Shown here: one piece after another, positions 10,859-19,857 of the stretch
Position numbering within the stretch: position 1 is the stretch's first letter
Layout: every line of letters starts with the position of its first letter
Assembly: GCA_016196065.1 (NCBI GenBank)
Contig: JACPYL010000015.1
Location: forward strand, 1 to 64,000
Reading direction: 5' to 3'
DNA length: 64,000 nucleotides
DNA from: Acidobacteriota bacterium
Lineage (GTDB): Bacteria > Acidobacteriota > Terriglobia > Terriglobales > Acidobacteriaceae
Program-made: the position numbers and the translations under genes
The notes under the pieces: generated by a model
Databases searched by the model: none
What the model saw: the letters and a program-made list of their open reading frames with translations, nothing else
What the model was told of the DNA's origin: nothing

Positions 10859-13800
10859 ACGCCCAGATCTGCTTTCAGGGGAAACTTCCGGGCGGGATCG
10901 GTGATGGCGTCAATCTTCACGGCAAAACTGCTTCGCTCGGCAATGTCCTTGTCCGTAACCAGGTGAACGTCGAGGAGTCCGTCGGAACGGTACCCCGTTC
11001 GCAAGAAGTTTATTTCCCCCAGGCAGCGGCTCCAGCCCTCAAGCCAGAGTTGGAGTTCTCCTTCTTGTCCTTCTGTACCTTGAAAGTGCAGTAGGAGATC
11101 AATATCACTGGCTGGACCTGCAGTCGCGTTTTTCGTGCTGCCGATCAGGTAGAACGCCTTCACCCCAAACTTCGTACCGTCAAGTTGTGCCGCGATGCGT
11201 TGCGCCATGCGGAAACGCCAGCGCCAGTGCTCTTCACCGCTCCGGTCGAGAGACTCTACGCGGGGTGCGATCGATCCATCTCTCTGCTGGGCCGGTGCAA
11301 GAAATGCCACTGCCTGGTCCAGATCGGCATTCATGACCACTCGCAGAACCATTCCGTGCGTGTCCCTGGGCACGTCGATGACGTGGAGAACGTCGGCAAG
11401 GTGCGCGAAATCCGGCATCATCTCGGCCAGAACATTGTCCGACCTTCGGAAAAAAGGTTCGTTGAATACTGCGCTCGGATCGTCCGGGTAAAGGGGCAAG
11501 TAGCGGATCGAAGCCTCGACCAGATCCTGAAAGAAATGAGTTCCGAAGGAGAGATCGGGTAAGTAGTTGCCTTTCTGCCGGGCAACTTCCACCAGCATCG
11601 CGGCATTGTTAATGTCGGAGTAGGTAACGGGAACGCCGAGTCGGATATCACCTCGGCTTCCCCAACGACCTGGCCCGATCAAAATGAACTGTCGTTTGGG
11701 CAAGAGTTTGTTCAGACGCCCCACGGCGCGGCCAATCTCCCGCATCGTGGTCTCGTCCGACAGTTGGCTATAGCCTTCCAGATCCACATAGACGATGTGA
11801 GTGATCTCCGGCACTTTGCCGTTCGATACGTAGCGGTTCGCAGTGAAGATGACCTTATCCGATGGCAGGTTTTGCGGGATCGGCACGGGCACCATACCTG
11901 CCCCGTAGCTCTGCGGACGGCATTGGAGAAGATAGAAGTCTGCGCCATCGTAAGCGAATTCCAGATCGACCGCGCCCCCCAGCTTCGACTGCAGCAGGTT
12001 CAGCATCTCTCGAATACAAGCCACGAAAGGCGTGTTCCGTATCAACCCTTCAAAGGTGAAAACAACGTCGCGTTTTTGGAAATCGGGGACGGGACCAACC
12101 GGCTGCTCGATCCGATCATGGTCCACCAGGGAAACCAGTTGGCGGACCTGAGGATACTGCGCTCCGCACTGGCGAAGTAGCTCGATCGCATCGACCGTTT
12201 CAAAAGAGTTGGTCTCGAGATTGACTACGTCCACCCGCTTTGGGGAGTACTTGAGCACCTCGTCCAGCGTGATGTTGATTCGCAAGTTGGGCTGCCCCGG
12301 TGCGATGAGTACCGGATAATCATCGGCCATGCGATCTACGGCGCGCGTACCGAGTCCCGGCACCATGCGAATCAGGCCGTCGGTACGCTTGATGCGAGCG
12401 GACCAACGGAATTCATTGTTACTGAAAGCCACCCCGGAACAAGCCGGCAAAAAGTACTTGCCCACCTGCTGACCCACAACTTCCTGGATCATGATCCCCA
12501 TCTCTTCGTGCATGTCGAGCAGTCCGCGTTCGGCGCGATACTCGGTCGGGTCCGGTCCGAAGATGGAGGCATAGACCTCGGCAACCGCATCCATGAGGGC
12601 CGAAAGCCTCTCTTCCTTGGAGCCACAGTTCCCTAAGAAGAGGCTCTTATATTTTCCCGAGAAGGCAGAGCCAGGCCGGTCTTCGAGCAGGCTGGAACTG
12701 CGCACGATGAGAGGCCGATCGCCCAGATCCTCCAGTGCCAGCGCCATCCCTTTCGACAACTCCGAGGGAAAGGAAGATCGTTTGAAGAGGGCCACCACAT
12801 GGGGGTACTCCTGCCGCACCTGGTCGATCTCCATGTACTTGCGGTTCAGCACATCTTCCAGATCGTTGTGATGGACAAAGCTGAGGATGCAGTCTGAAGT
12901 CATGTACCAGGTCTTCGGCACCTTCACCTCGCCCAGCAACTTCGAGGACTCCGGCGACTTTTCGATAATCTTCTTGGCCAGAAACAGTCCCGCGCTCTTG
13001 CCTCCCAGTTTGCCGTGACAGCGCGGCGGGAAAATGATCTTGCTCAGCAGATCGTAAAAATCTTCGATCCGAACAAATTGCTTGGCGACGTTGATGAAAT
13101 CAAGACTCTCGGAGAAAAAGCGCCGGATCAGCGACACCCGTAGCCCCTTCTGCGTCGAGCGGGAGAGTTCACTCTCTTTTACCGAAGTGTGTCGATAACG
13201 CTCGAGGGCCTCAATAATTTCGCCGAGCGGGGTGTCCTGGTGTTCAAGGGCGCTGACAAGGAAGCTGCTTTTCTCTTCTTTGATCCAGGTAGTGACGAGA
13301 TCCAGTATCTCGTCTTCGCTGAGATGCTGGTCTGCAATCTGGAACGCTTCGTTCGTAAGATCGGGGAATTTGTGGTGGGCGTCCCTCACCTGTGGCCGGT
13401 TGTCCTGCCACGCCACCCGCGCGCCGCTCAGTGCTCCTCCATGTTGGAGCAGTTCGCGGGCTTCCGGGAATCCGCTCCAGTTGAGATGGTTAATGAGTTT
13501 TCGCGAGATGCGCTGCAGCAGGACGGGATCGGTGTCGCGCAGAAATTCGACTACCACTCGCCACTCGCCCTTGTCCGTGGCCTCGCCATCTTCCGCGGCT
13601 GCCCACGATTCGAACGCGGTGCGCAAATGCCGCTGTGTGATTGCGCTGCCGATCCGTTCGGCGATGGTCCGAATAAGTTGGCCCTCTTCCTTGAGAAATT
13701 GGCTGCCTTCGACTGGCGGCACTGCGTCCCGGTAGTAAACCTCTACGACTCCGGCGGCTTGATCCTGGACAACGATTTCCGCGCGCTGTACCCACTCGGT

Positions 13801-14034
13801 TGCTTTGAAGTCCGCGCACTCGAAGACTTCGCCATCGAAGATGATTCGAGCCTGGCAAATTTCGGGATATTGCCAGCCCGTGGGCAGGATCTCGATGATT
13901 TGCCTGAGAATGTCCTCGAGCGGCAACCCGCTCTGGTTGAGCGCTTCTCCAACCCTATACAGGCAGTTCAGTTCCTTGGCACGCTCCTGCAGGGCGTGAA
14001 GAACCGTACCGAGGTGAGTCTCATCCTTCTTCAT
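10855..14034 (-). CDS. PEP-synthase/PPDK-like ATP-grasp protein with N-terminal sensor-like region and C-terminal nucleotidyltransferase
   Basis: A 1059-residue multidomain protein. Residues 1-140 resemble a GAF/sensor module (ELNCLYRVGEALNQSG onwards); 150-330 is a helical region. Residues 340-710 match the pyruvate-phosphate-dikinase ATP-binding domain: GKLGGKSAGLFLA (341-353), IVRSSSLLEDRPGSAFSG (443-460), MIQEVVG (515-521), YLLQCRP (701-707). The swivelling phosphohistidine domain and PEP barrel of true PEP synthase are missing. Instead, 780-855 holds ILIGPGRWGSRGDIRLG and GTHFFQDLVEA, which are shared with the upstream gene product. Residues 960-1059 form a minimal nucleotidyltransferase: GS at 965-966, Asp977-Ile-Asp979 and Asp1022. 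Its ATG overlaps the upstream stop as ATGA, so translation is coupled; ATG 14034 is therefore preferred over the longer frame. Function unknown; see the findings. Confidence 0.8.
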   Translation of the reverse strand: MKKDETHLGTVLHALQERAKELNCLYRVGEALNQSGLPLEDILRQIIEILPTGWQYPEICQARIIFDGEVFECADFKATEWVQRAEIVVQDQAAGVVEVYYRDAVPPVEGSQFLKEEGQLIRTIAERIGSAITQRHLRTAFESWAAAEDGEATDKGEWRVVVEFLRDTDPVLLQRISRKLINHLNWSGFPEARELLQHGGALSGARVAWQDNRPQVRDAHHKFPDLTNEAFQIADQHLSEDEILDLVTTWIKEEKSSFLVSALEHQDTPLGEIIEALERYRHTSVKESELSRSTQKGLRVSLIRRFFSESLDFINVAKQFVRIEDFYDLLSKIIFPPRCHGKLGGKSAGLFLAKKIIEKSPESSKLLGEVKVPKTWYMTSDCILSFVHHNDLEDVLNRKYMEIDQVRQEYPHVVALFKRSSFPSELSKGMALALEDLGDRPLIVRSSSLLEDRPGSAFSGKYKSLFLGNCGSKEERLSALMDAVAEVYASIFGPDPTEYRAERGLLDMHEEMGIMIQEVVGQQVGKYFLPACSGVAFSNNEFRWSARIKRTDGLIRMVPGLGTRAVDRMADDYPVLIAPGQPNLRINITLDEVLKYSPKRVDVVNLETNSFETVDAIELLRQCGAQYPQVRQLVSLVDHDRIEQPVGPVPDFQKRDVVFTFEGLIRNTPFVACIREMLNLLQSKLGGAVDLEFAYDGADFYLLQCRPQSYGAGMVPVPIPQNLPSDKVIFTANRYVSNGKVPEITHIVYVDLEGYSQLSDETTMREIGRAVGRLNKLLPKRQFILIGPGRWGSRGDIRLGVPVTYSDINNAAMLVEVARQKGNYLPDLSFGTHFFQDLVEASIRYLPLYPDDPSAVFNEPFFRRSDNVLAEMMPDFAHLADVLHVIDVPRDTHGMVLRVVMNADLDQAVAFLAPAQQRDGSIAPRVESLDRSGEEHWRWRFRMAQRIAAQLDGTKFGVKAFYLIGSTKNATAGPASDIDLLLHFQGTEGQEGELQLWLEGWSRCLGEINFLRTGYRSDGLLDVHLVTDKDIAERSSFAVKIDAITDPARKFPLKADLGV

Positions 14035-15815
14035 TGTTTCCCACGAGCTGTTTCCTCGTTTCCTTTCAGTACCACTCCCCGCGAGTTGCGGCCATCGACT
14101 CGAACGATGAGTGGCCGAGTCGGTCTCACATGGCGAACCAGGTCGGTCTCGTGAATCACCGGCTGATGGTTCAGCCAGTCCCAATCAATACCGAGGGCCG
14201 CGTCGTGCCGCACCGTGAAATAGCTGGCGTGAAAACTGGCCAGATTGTGAAAGAAATGCGATCCCTGGCTCGGTTCCACATCCATCTCCGGCAGCGTAGA
14301 TTCAACCAGAACACGGGCGCCGGAAATCTGGCTCCAATCTGATGGTATCCCCAGCGAGGCATGGGAACTTCCAATGCGTCCGAAGCCAATCAGCACGTAC
14401 GGTCGCCCCTGGTCCACTAGTTCCCGATTTATCTTTCCCAGCTCTTCTGCGATGGCCTGCGTGTGCAGGGAAGAAAAGTGCTCCGGCCGCGCGTAGACAA
14501 TATCCTGGACGTCGGTGGCCACGCCATTACCCAGGGCCATATCGGAGGAGATCACGGCATCAGGGCTATGAAGATCCTCGACGCTGACTTCGATGAGTTG
14601 GTCCGAAACAGCGATGGGTCGCACCTGCAGGTACCCGAATCGAACGCGCGGCTGCTCCCCTCTGCGTTGATGAATCGTGACCGCAAATTCGATTTCCACC
14701 TTGGCGCCGGTGACTCGCTCAGCCGAAGAAATCATGGCTTGAATCAGGGCATTCAGGGGCAGGCGTTCCCCCACGAGCAACGGAGCGAAGTTGAGAATTC
14801 TCGGTCCACTCGTGCCGATCCCGGGAACCACACGGTCACGACTTGTGTCATACGTGGAAGCGAGATACTCGAGAACCTCGTCTCCTTCGGCATCAGTCAG
14901 GTTGGCGCGGACCAGATATTCAACTTCGTTGACCGGATCATAGGCCGGGGGCTTGCCCATGTTTACTGCCCAGAATTGAGTCTGGCTATTTCGCAGGAGC
15001 TGTCGTATCGAGCTGAAGGGTGGCCCCTTCTTTGGATAGGCCGGCGAATAGGTCCAAGCGAGGTCGCCGTCAACAATGGTCTTTCCCAGGCCGAGAGCCA
15101 GGCTGACGACACCATCTTCGGGTCGAGCCGGGGAGTTTGCGTAGAAGTTGTAGGAACGTGCGACACCAGAAATATCCGGGTAGTAGCGATCACCGTGTCG
15201 GTGCCCTACCACCTCCTGGATGATTACCGCCATCTTCTCACTGCTCGGGGATTGGCCTGTTGCACGAATGTAGCTCCGCGCTTCTCGGAAATATGTCGAA
15301 GCGTAGACGAACTTGATGGCCTCGACCAAGCGGCGGAACCGGCTATCTGCGTCGAACTGGTTATTCGGGATCATCTTCGTCCCGTAAACACCGGCGAACG
15401 GCTGGTCCCGGGCGTCTTCCAGTAAACTCGATGACCGGATCGCCAGAGGAGACTTCACCTGCTCGATGAGTGCGCGAAGATCTCCCAGCAGCTCAACGGG
15501 CAGGTCGCCCTGCTGGAAGGCATGGCCGATCCGATCGTCCGACATCTGTTCGATGGGGAGATCTGCGAGATGATTCTGGGGAATAAAGGCGTCAAAGAAA
15601 TCGGTAGCGATCACCGCCATGGTGGGTACGTCGACATCGAAATCAGGAAAATGTCCAAAGTCAAAATCTCTTGTCAGGGCGTCCTTGATGATGGCAAGTC
15701 CGGTCGCCTTTCCGCCCAACGATCCCGTACCAATGCGAGTGAAACGAAAGGCGCCATCCAGGAAAATCCGGTCAAATGGCGGTAGATCGGCAGCCAATAC
15801 TTCCGCAGGAATCAT
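14031..15815 (-). CDS. PEP-synthase/PPDK-like ATP-grasp protein lacking the phosphohistidine domain
   Basis: A 594-residue cytoplasmic protein. Residues 30-400 match the ATP-binding domain of PEP synthase/PPDK: GSLGGKATGLAIIKD (31-45), LAIRSSSLLEDARDQPFAG (124-142), VIIQEVVG (197-204) and FGYLQVRPI (393-401). As in its neighbour, the mobile phosphohistidine domain and PEP/pyruvate barrel are absent. The last ~200 residues carry the block YVLIGFGRIGSSHASLG (473-489) and GSHFFHNLASFHASYF (518-533), shared with the next protein, so the two are paralogues. GGAGGT precedes ATG 15815. It lies 63 bases after gdhA on the same strand and overlaps the next gene by four bases, giving a likely three-gene operon. 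Confidence 0.8.
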   Translation of the reverse strand: MIPAEVLAADLPPFDRIFLDGAFRFTRIGTGSLGGKATGLAIIKDALTRDFDFGHFPDFDVDVPTMAVIATDFFDAFIPQNHLADLPIEQMSDDRIGHAFQQGDLPVELLGDLRALIEQVKSPLAIRSSSLLEDARDQPFAGVYGTKMIPNNQFDADSRFRRLVEAIKFVYASTYFREARSYIRATGQSPSSEKMAVIIQEVVGHRHGDRYYPDISGVARSYNFYANSPARPEDGVVSLALGLGKTIVDGDLAWTYSPAYPKKGPPFSSIRQLLRNSQTQFWAVNMGKPPAYDPVNEVEYLVRANLTDAEGDEVLEYLASTYDTSRDRVVPGIGTSGPRILNFAPLLVGERLPLNALIQAMISSAERVTGAKVEIEFAVTIHQRRGEQPRVRFGYLQVRPIAVSDQLIEVSVEDLHSPDAVISSDMALGNGVATDVQDIVYARPEHFSSLHTQAIAEELGKINRELVDQGRPYVLIGFGRIGSSHASLGIPSDWSQISGARVLVESTLPEMDVEPSQGSHFFHNLASFHASYFTVRHDAALGIDWDWLNHQPVIHETDLVRHVRPTRPLIVRVDGRNSRGVVLKGNEETARGKQ

Positions 15816-15878
15816 CGGTGACCTCCGGCCCCGCGATGAAGCAAACAAGTTCCTGGTCCGCGGTCAGCAACTACTGCA

Positions 15879-17246
15879 CTAAAGCCAGCCGCGATCGTGG
15901 CAGGCGCGGGCCACACGGCCAATTGCGATCGCATAGGCTGCATCGCGCATGTGAAGCTTCTCGCGTCGAGCAAGTTCCGAGACGGCGAAGTACGCGGACG
16001 TCATCTTCAGGTCGAGTTTGCCCAGGACCTCGTCCTTCTCCCAGAAGTAGTTCATATTGCTCTGCACCTGTTCGAAGTAGCTGCAGGTGACTCCGCCGGC
16101 GTTTGCCAGGAAATCGGGGATGACCAGAATGCCGCGTTCCTTGATCCGCGCATCCGCCTCAGGTGTAGTCGGTCCATTCGCACCCTCAGCGATAATTCGC
16201 ACGCTCGGACTGATTCGGTCGACATTGTCACCGGTGATCTGGTTTTCCATGGCAGCGGGAATAAGGACTTCCACATCTTGTTCGATCCACGCCTCGCCGG
16301 GCAACAGTTCATATCCAAGTTCCTGCGCTTTTCCTTTGTCAATGCCCCCAAAGCGATCGGCTATCGATACCAACTGGTCGAGGTTAATACCATCACGCTT
16401 GCGATATGTGTAGGAACATTGGTCGGCTTGGTCCCAACATGAAACCGTAACCACACGGCCGCCCAGGCGCTGATACAACTCGATGGCATAGTGGGCCACG
16501 TTGCCGAAGCCCTGCACACTGGCGCGCGTATTTTCGGGCCGGATGCTCAAGTCCTTCAGGGCCTCACGCAGGGTGAAGATCACTCCATAGCCAGTCGCTT
16601 CGGTGCGTCCCAGGGAGCCCCCGAGTCCCACTGGTTTGCCAGTGATGAAACCCGGGAATCGACCGCCATGGATTTGTTCGAACTCATCCAGCATCCACAG
16701 CATGTGTTGCGAGTTCGTCATGATGTCAGGCGCCGGGACGTCGACAACCGGCCCCACGTTCCGGGCCACCTGGCGAACCCATCCGCGACAGATCTGCTCC
16801 TGCTCGCGCATGCTGAGATTGTGGGGATCGCAAATGACTCCCCCCTTGGCTCCGCCCAGTGGAATGTCGACAACGGCACACTTCCATGTCATCCACATGG
16901 CAAGGGCGCGGACGGTGTCAATGGTTTCCTGGGGGTGGAAGCGAATCCCCCCTTTTCCCGGCCCACGAGCATCATTGTGCTGCACGCGGAAGCCGCGAAA
17001 TACTTTCACTTGCCCGTCATCCATTCGCACGGGAATCGCGAACTGATATTCGCGCAGGGGATAGCGGAGGAGGTCCCGCGTCGGAGGATCCAGGCCCAAG
17101 TACTCGGCCACTTTGTCGAACTGGGCTTGTGCTATCTGAAATGAATTGAAGGTCTTCACGGATCTTTTCCCAGGTAGAGCGCCGCGGGTATCTTCTTTAG
17201 AATCAGTAACCATCTGCTTTGAATCAAGCAGCACGTTTCCCGACAT
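15879..17246 (-). CDS. gdhA: Glutamate dehydrogenase (Glu/Leu/Phe/Val family)
   Basis: A 455-residue dehydrogenase interconverting glutamate and 2-oxoglutarate plus ammonium. Substrate-site and catalytic residues are visible: GGIRFHP (99-105), Lys122 (WKCAVVD), Lys134 (PLGGAKGG) and Asp174 (PAPDIM). The Rossmann domain has GFGNVA (246-251). The true start is ATG 17246, preceded by GGAGGA at good spacing; the open frame upstream to 17801 is a chance extension across the divergent promoter and prx gene. It is first in the run with the two ATP-grasp genes, suggesting that they act on nitrogen or carbon flux, possibly on GDH itself (inference). Confidence 0.93.
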   Translation of the reverse strand: MSGNVLLDSKQMVTDSKEDTRGALPGKRSVKTFNSFQIAQAQFDKVAEYLGLDPPTRDLLRYPLREYQFAIPVRMDDGQVKVFRGFRVQHNDARGPGKGGIRFHPQETIDTVRALAMWMTWKCAVVDIPLGGAKGGVICDPHNLSMREQEQICRGWVRQVARNVGPVVDVPAPDIMTNSQHMLWMLDEFEQIHGGRFPGFITGKPVGLGGSLGRTEATGYGVIFTLREALKDLSIRPENTRASVQGFGNVAHYAIELYQRLGGRVVTVSCWDQADQCSYTYRKRDGINLDQLVSIADRFGGIDKGKAQELGYELLPGEAWIEQDVEVLIPAAMENQITGDNVDRISPSVRIIAEGANGPTTPEADARIKERGILVIPDFLANAGGVTCSYFEQVQSNMNYFWEKDEVLGKLDLKMTSAYFAVSELARREKLHMRDAAYAIAIGRVARACHDRGWL

Positions 17247-17495
17247 GGTTGTCCTCCGCAGATGCCATCTCCAGTCTGTCATCAACCGACCGCGATACGA
17301 AGTGACCGGGCGCACGACGTGTGGTGATGATCGAACGTTGGATCTGAGGAACTGCGCTTTCCGGTGGCTGGGGTCAGTTCTCCTTGCCATTCGCGCCCCG
17401 ATGCGAATGGACGTCGATGCTTTCGTTAGAATAATGTGGATGTACGTGGGTGTGAATAAATCCAAAGATTGAGCCGTTATCGGCATGAGGTTTTT

Positions 17496-18029
17496 ATGAT
17501 CCGTTGGCTTATTGCTGGTGTTGTTCTTCTCGTGGCGGTGATGGTTACGTCGATGGTGGTGTTCGCTGGGTCTCCTCCTGTGGTGGGCAGTTTGGCACCT
17601 GAGTTCACGCTGAACTCGCAAGAAGGCAAAGCCGTTAGCCTCAAGGATTTCCATGGCTCGTGGGTGGTGTTGTACTTCTATCCCAAGGACTTCACCAGCG
17701 GCTGCACGGTCGAGGCCCACAATTTCCAGCGCGATCAGGCGCAATATCAACAGAAGAGTGCGGTCGTACTGGGCGTAAGCGTGGACAGCGCCGATTCTCA
17801 CAAGCAGTTTTGCACGAAGGAAGGCTTGAACTTCAAACTGCTTGCGGATACCGAATATAAAGTGTCGAACGCGTACGGATCATTGACCAACATGGGTGTG
17901 GTGAAGTTCGCTGCGCGGCATACCTTCATCATCAACCCTGATGGCAAGATTGCGCGGGCTTTTACTGAAGTGAATCCCAACAAACATAGCGAAGAGGTCC
18001 TGGCCGCCCTCACGGAACTGCAAAAGTAG
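17496..18029 (+). CDS. Exported or membrane-anchored PrxQ/Bcp-type peroxiredoxin
   Basis: A thiol peroxidase of 177 residues with an N-terminal hydrophobic segment (IAGVVLLVAVMVTSMVVFAG), so it acts outside the cytoplasmic membrane or is anchored to it. Peroxidatic Cys70 lies in FTSGCTVEAHNF. The residue five positions on, where many PrxQ proteins have the resolving cysteine, is His75. Another cysteine at 104 (KQFCTKEG, spacing 34) fits the alternative alpha3-type resolving position. ATG 17496 is chosen over TTG 17469 because it starts the signal segment. hemH follows 30 bases later, so they are likely cotranscribed. The divergent gap to gdhA (17247-17495) holds the promoters but I could not place boxes confidently. 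Confidence 0.85.
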   Translation: MIRWLIAGVVLLVAVMVTSMVVFAGSPPVVGSLAPEFTLNSQEGKAVSLKDFHGSWVVLYFYPKDFTSGCTVEAHNFQRDQAQYQQKSAVVLGVSVDSADSHKQFCTKEGLNFKLLADTEYKVSNAYGSLTNMGVVKFAARHTFIINPDGKIARAFTEVNPNKHSEEVLAALTELQK

Positions 18030-18059
18030 CGGCACTCTTCTGGCCGAACCAGGGACGGA

Positions 18060-19073
18060 ATGAACTACGACGCGATTCTTGTCACTTCGTTCGGTGGGCC
18101 GGAAGGTCCCGATGAAGTGATGCCATTTCTGGAGAACGTGCTGCGCGGCAAGAATGTTCCTCGCGAGCGCATGTTGGAAGTGGCGCAACACTACTATCAC
18201 TTCGGCGGGAAGAGCCCGATCAACGGGCAGAACCGGCAGTTGATCGCGGCGCTGGAAATCGAACTCGCGCAACACGGACCACGACTTCCCATCTACTGGG
18301 GAAACCGAAACTGGCGTCCCATGCTTGCCGACACGCTGGCAAAGATGAAGGCGGATGGCGTTCGCCGCGCGTTGGCCTTCGTGACCTCGGCTTACAGTTC
18401 GTATTCAAGTTGCCGGCAATATCGGGAAGATATCGCACGCGCACAGGACGCTGTCGGAGAAGGCGCTCCGGTCGTGGACAAGATCCGCATCTTCCACAAC
18501 CACCCAGGGTTCGTGGAAGCCGTGACGGACCGCGCGCAGGCAGCATTCGCGCGGATTCCAGCAGAGCGGCGTAAGTCTGCTCACCTCGTGTATACGGCGC
18601 ACAGTATTCCGACGATGATGGCGCAGGGTTGCGATTACGAGAAGCAGTTGCGGGAGACGGGCCGGTTGGTAGCTGAAGCGCTCAGACACGACAATTGGCA
18701 ATTGGTTTACCAGAGTCGAAGCGGCCCGGCGTCGCAGCCCTGGCTAGAGCCGGATGTTCTAGACTGCCTGCGTGAAATCAAAGTCCCGGGCGGAAGTTCT
18801 GACGTGGTCATCGCGCCCATCGGGTTTGTCTCCGATCACATGGAAATTCTTTTCGATCTGGATACCCAAGCGCGCGAACTCTGTGGGGAGTTGGGCCTGA
18901 ACATGGTGCGTGCTCGAACGGTGGGCACGCATCCCAGATTCATCCGTATGATTCGGGAACTGGTTCTGGAACGGACGGAAGAGAGTCTCGCCCGGCCAGC
19001 GTTAGGCGTACTGGGTGTGCGGCCGGATTTCTGCTCGGCGGAATGCTGTCCTTCAGGCCGGCCAAACCGCTAA
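18060..19073 (+). CDS. hemH: Ferrochelatase HemH
   Basis: A 337-residue ferrochelatase that inserts Fe2+ into the porphyrin in the last stages of haem synthesis. Family signatures: LVTSFGGPEGPDEVMPFL at the N-terminus, the catalytic His in YTAHSIP, and the second metal-side motif GFVSDHMEILFDLD with its acidic residue. Two C-terminal cysteines (DFCSAECCPSG) could contribute to an iron-sulfur site, but that needs proof. It follows the peroxiredoxin gene by 30 bases. Whether the substrate is protoporphyrin or coproporphyrin cannot be told from the sequence. Confidence 0.93.
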   Translation: MNYDAILVTSFGGPEGPDEVMPFLENVLRGKNVPRERMLEVAQHYYHFGGKSPINGQNRQLIAALEIELAQHGPRLPIYWGNRNWRPMLADTLAKMKADGVRRALAFVTSAYSSYSSCRQYREDIARAQDAVGEGAPVVDKIRIFHNHPGFVEAVTDRAQAAFARIPAERRKSAHLVYTAHSIPTMMAQGCDYEKQLRETGRLVAEALRHDNWQLVYQSRSGPASQPWLEPDVLDCLREIKVPGGSSDVVIAPIGFVSDHMEILFDLDTQARELCGELGLNMVRARTVGTHPRFIRMIRELVLERTEESLARPALGVLGVRPDFCSAECCPSGRPNR

Positions 19074-19200
19074 CTGGCTGCAAATCGTGACTCCAATTCA
19101 AGATTCAGGCGCGGCAGGTACTTTCAGCAAGCGATTTGGACTTCACAGCCTTCCCGTCTGTAACCTTCCCACTATCTTCTGTAAGAAAATAAAAACTGCC

Positions 19201-19239
19201 TGTCGAGTTCGTGGTCCGATGTTCGTCGTCTAAATAGAG
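19201..19239 (+). promoter_or_regulatory. ECF42-type promoter of first DGPF gene
   Basis: TGTCGA at 19201-19206, a 17-base spacer, CGTC at 19224-19227, then 7 bases and TAGAG at 19235. The same layout stands before the second DGPF gene. It matches the promoter form known for ECF42 sigma factors (TGTCGA at -35, CGWC at -10). It lies 72 bases ahead of the start codon. The rest of the gap from 19074 shows nothing clear. Confidence 0.75.
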
Positions 19240-19299
19240 CGCAAACAGGGATTGAGAACCCGAAGATTCCAGCTCTACATAACTTAAGGAGACTTAAAG

Positions 19300-19728
19300 A
19301 TGCGATTCATGGTCATAGTCAAAGCTACGAAAGAGACGGAGGCGGGAGCCCTCCCCGATCAGAAGATTCTTGCCGAGATGGGCAAATTCAACGAGGAACT
19401 AGTCAAAGCCGGCGTGATGCTGGCAGGAGAAGGTTTGCAGTCAAGCGCCAAAGGGGCGCGCGTGCGTTTCTCGGGCAGCAAACGAACCGTGATCGACGGC
19501 CCCTTCACCGAGACGAAGGAATTGATTGCCGGCTTCTGTCTATGGCAAGTGAAGTCACTGGCAGAGGCGATTGAGTGGGTGAAGCGCTGCCCCAATCCGC
19601 ATAACGAGGAAAGCGATATCGAAATTCGGCAGGTTTTCGAAGCCGCGGATTTCGGCGCCGAGTTCACTCCTGAGTTGCGGGAGCAAGAAGAGCGGTTGCG
19701 CGCTGAGATCTCGAAAAAGAAAGATTGA
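19300..19728 (+). CDS. DGPF/YCII-family protein 1
   Basis: A small cytoplasmic protein (142 residues) with the YCII ferredoxin-like fold: MRFMVIVKATKETEAG at the start and the DGPF signature in VIDGPFTETKELIAGF. The C-terminal 30 residues are a charged helix (REQEERLRAEISKKKD). DGPF proteins are typical partners and targets of ECF42 sigma factors, and one is encoded at 20283. Its role is unknown. An AAGGAGA ribosome site precedes the ATG, and an ECF42-type promoter lies at 19201. Confidence 0.87.
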   Translation: MRFMVIVKATKETEAGALPDQKILAEMGKFNEELVKAGVMLAGEGLQSSAKGARVRFSGSKRTVIDGPFTETKELIAGFCLWQVKSLAEAIEWVKRCPNPHNEESDIEIRQVFEAADFGAEFTPELREQEERLRAEISKKKD

Positions 19729-19751
19729 TCGCTCAAATAACTTCATCTTCG

Positions 19752-19790
19752 TGTCGATTTAACGGCGGCACGTTCGACGCATAGATAGAG
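19752..19790 (+). promoter_or_regulatory. ECF42-type promoter of second DGPF gene
   Basis: TGTCGA at 19752-19757, a 17-base spacer, CGAC at 19775-19778, 7 bases, then TAGAG at 19786. This is the same spacing as at 19201. It lies 79 bases ahead of the ATG, and the leader has no other obvious element. Confidence 0.75.
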
Positions 19791-19857
19791 ACCGGGAATG
19801 GCAGTCGTCGCTGCCGGAGAACTCGGCTCACAACCAAAACTATTAGGAGAATGAACC

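Noticed and set aside
13189-14154. Open frame of 321 residues on the plus strand
   Set aside because: It is antisense to the second ATP-grasp protein over its whole length, has no family pattern and no ribosome site; codon bias of the real gene explains it.
10855-15815. Classical PEP synthase or PPDK
   Set aside because: The phosphohistidine swivel (GG-x-x-SH-type) and the PEP/pyruvate barrel are absent in both proteins.
17247-17801. 185-residue N-terminal extension of gdhA
   Set aside because: It runs through the divergent promoter and the peroxiredoxin gene, while ATG 17246 has a good ribosome site and the family start.
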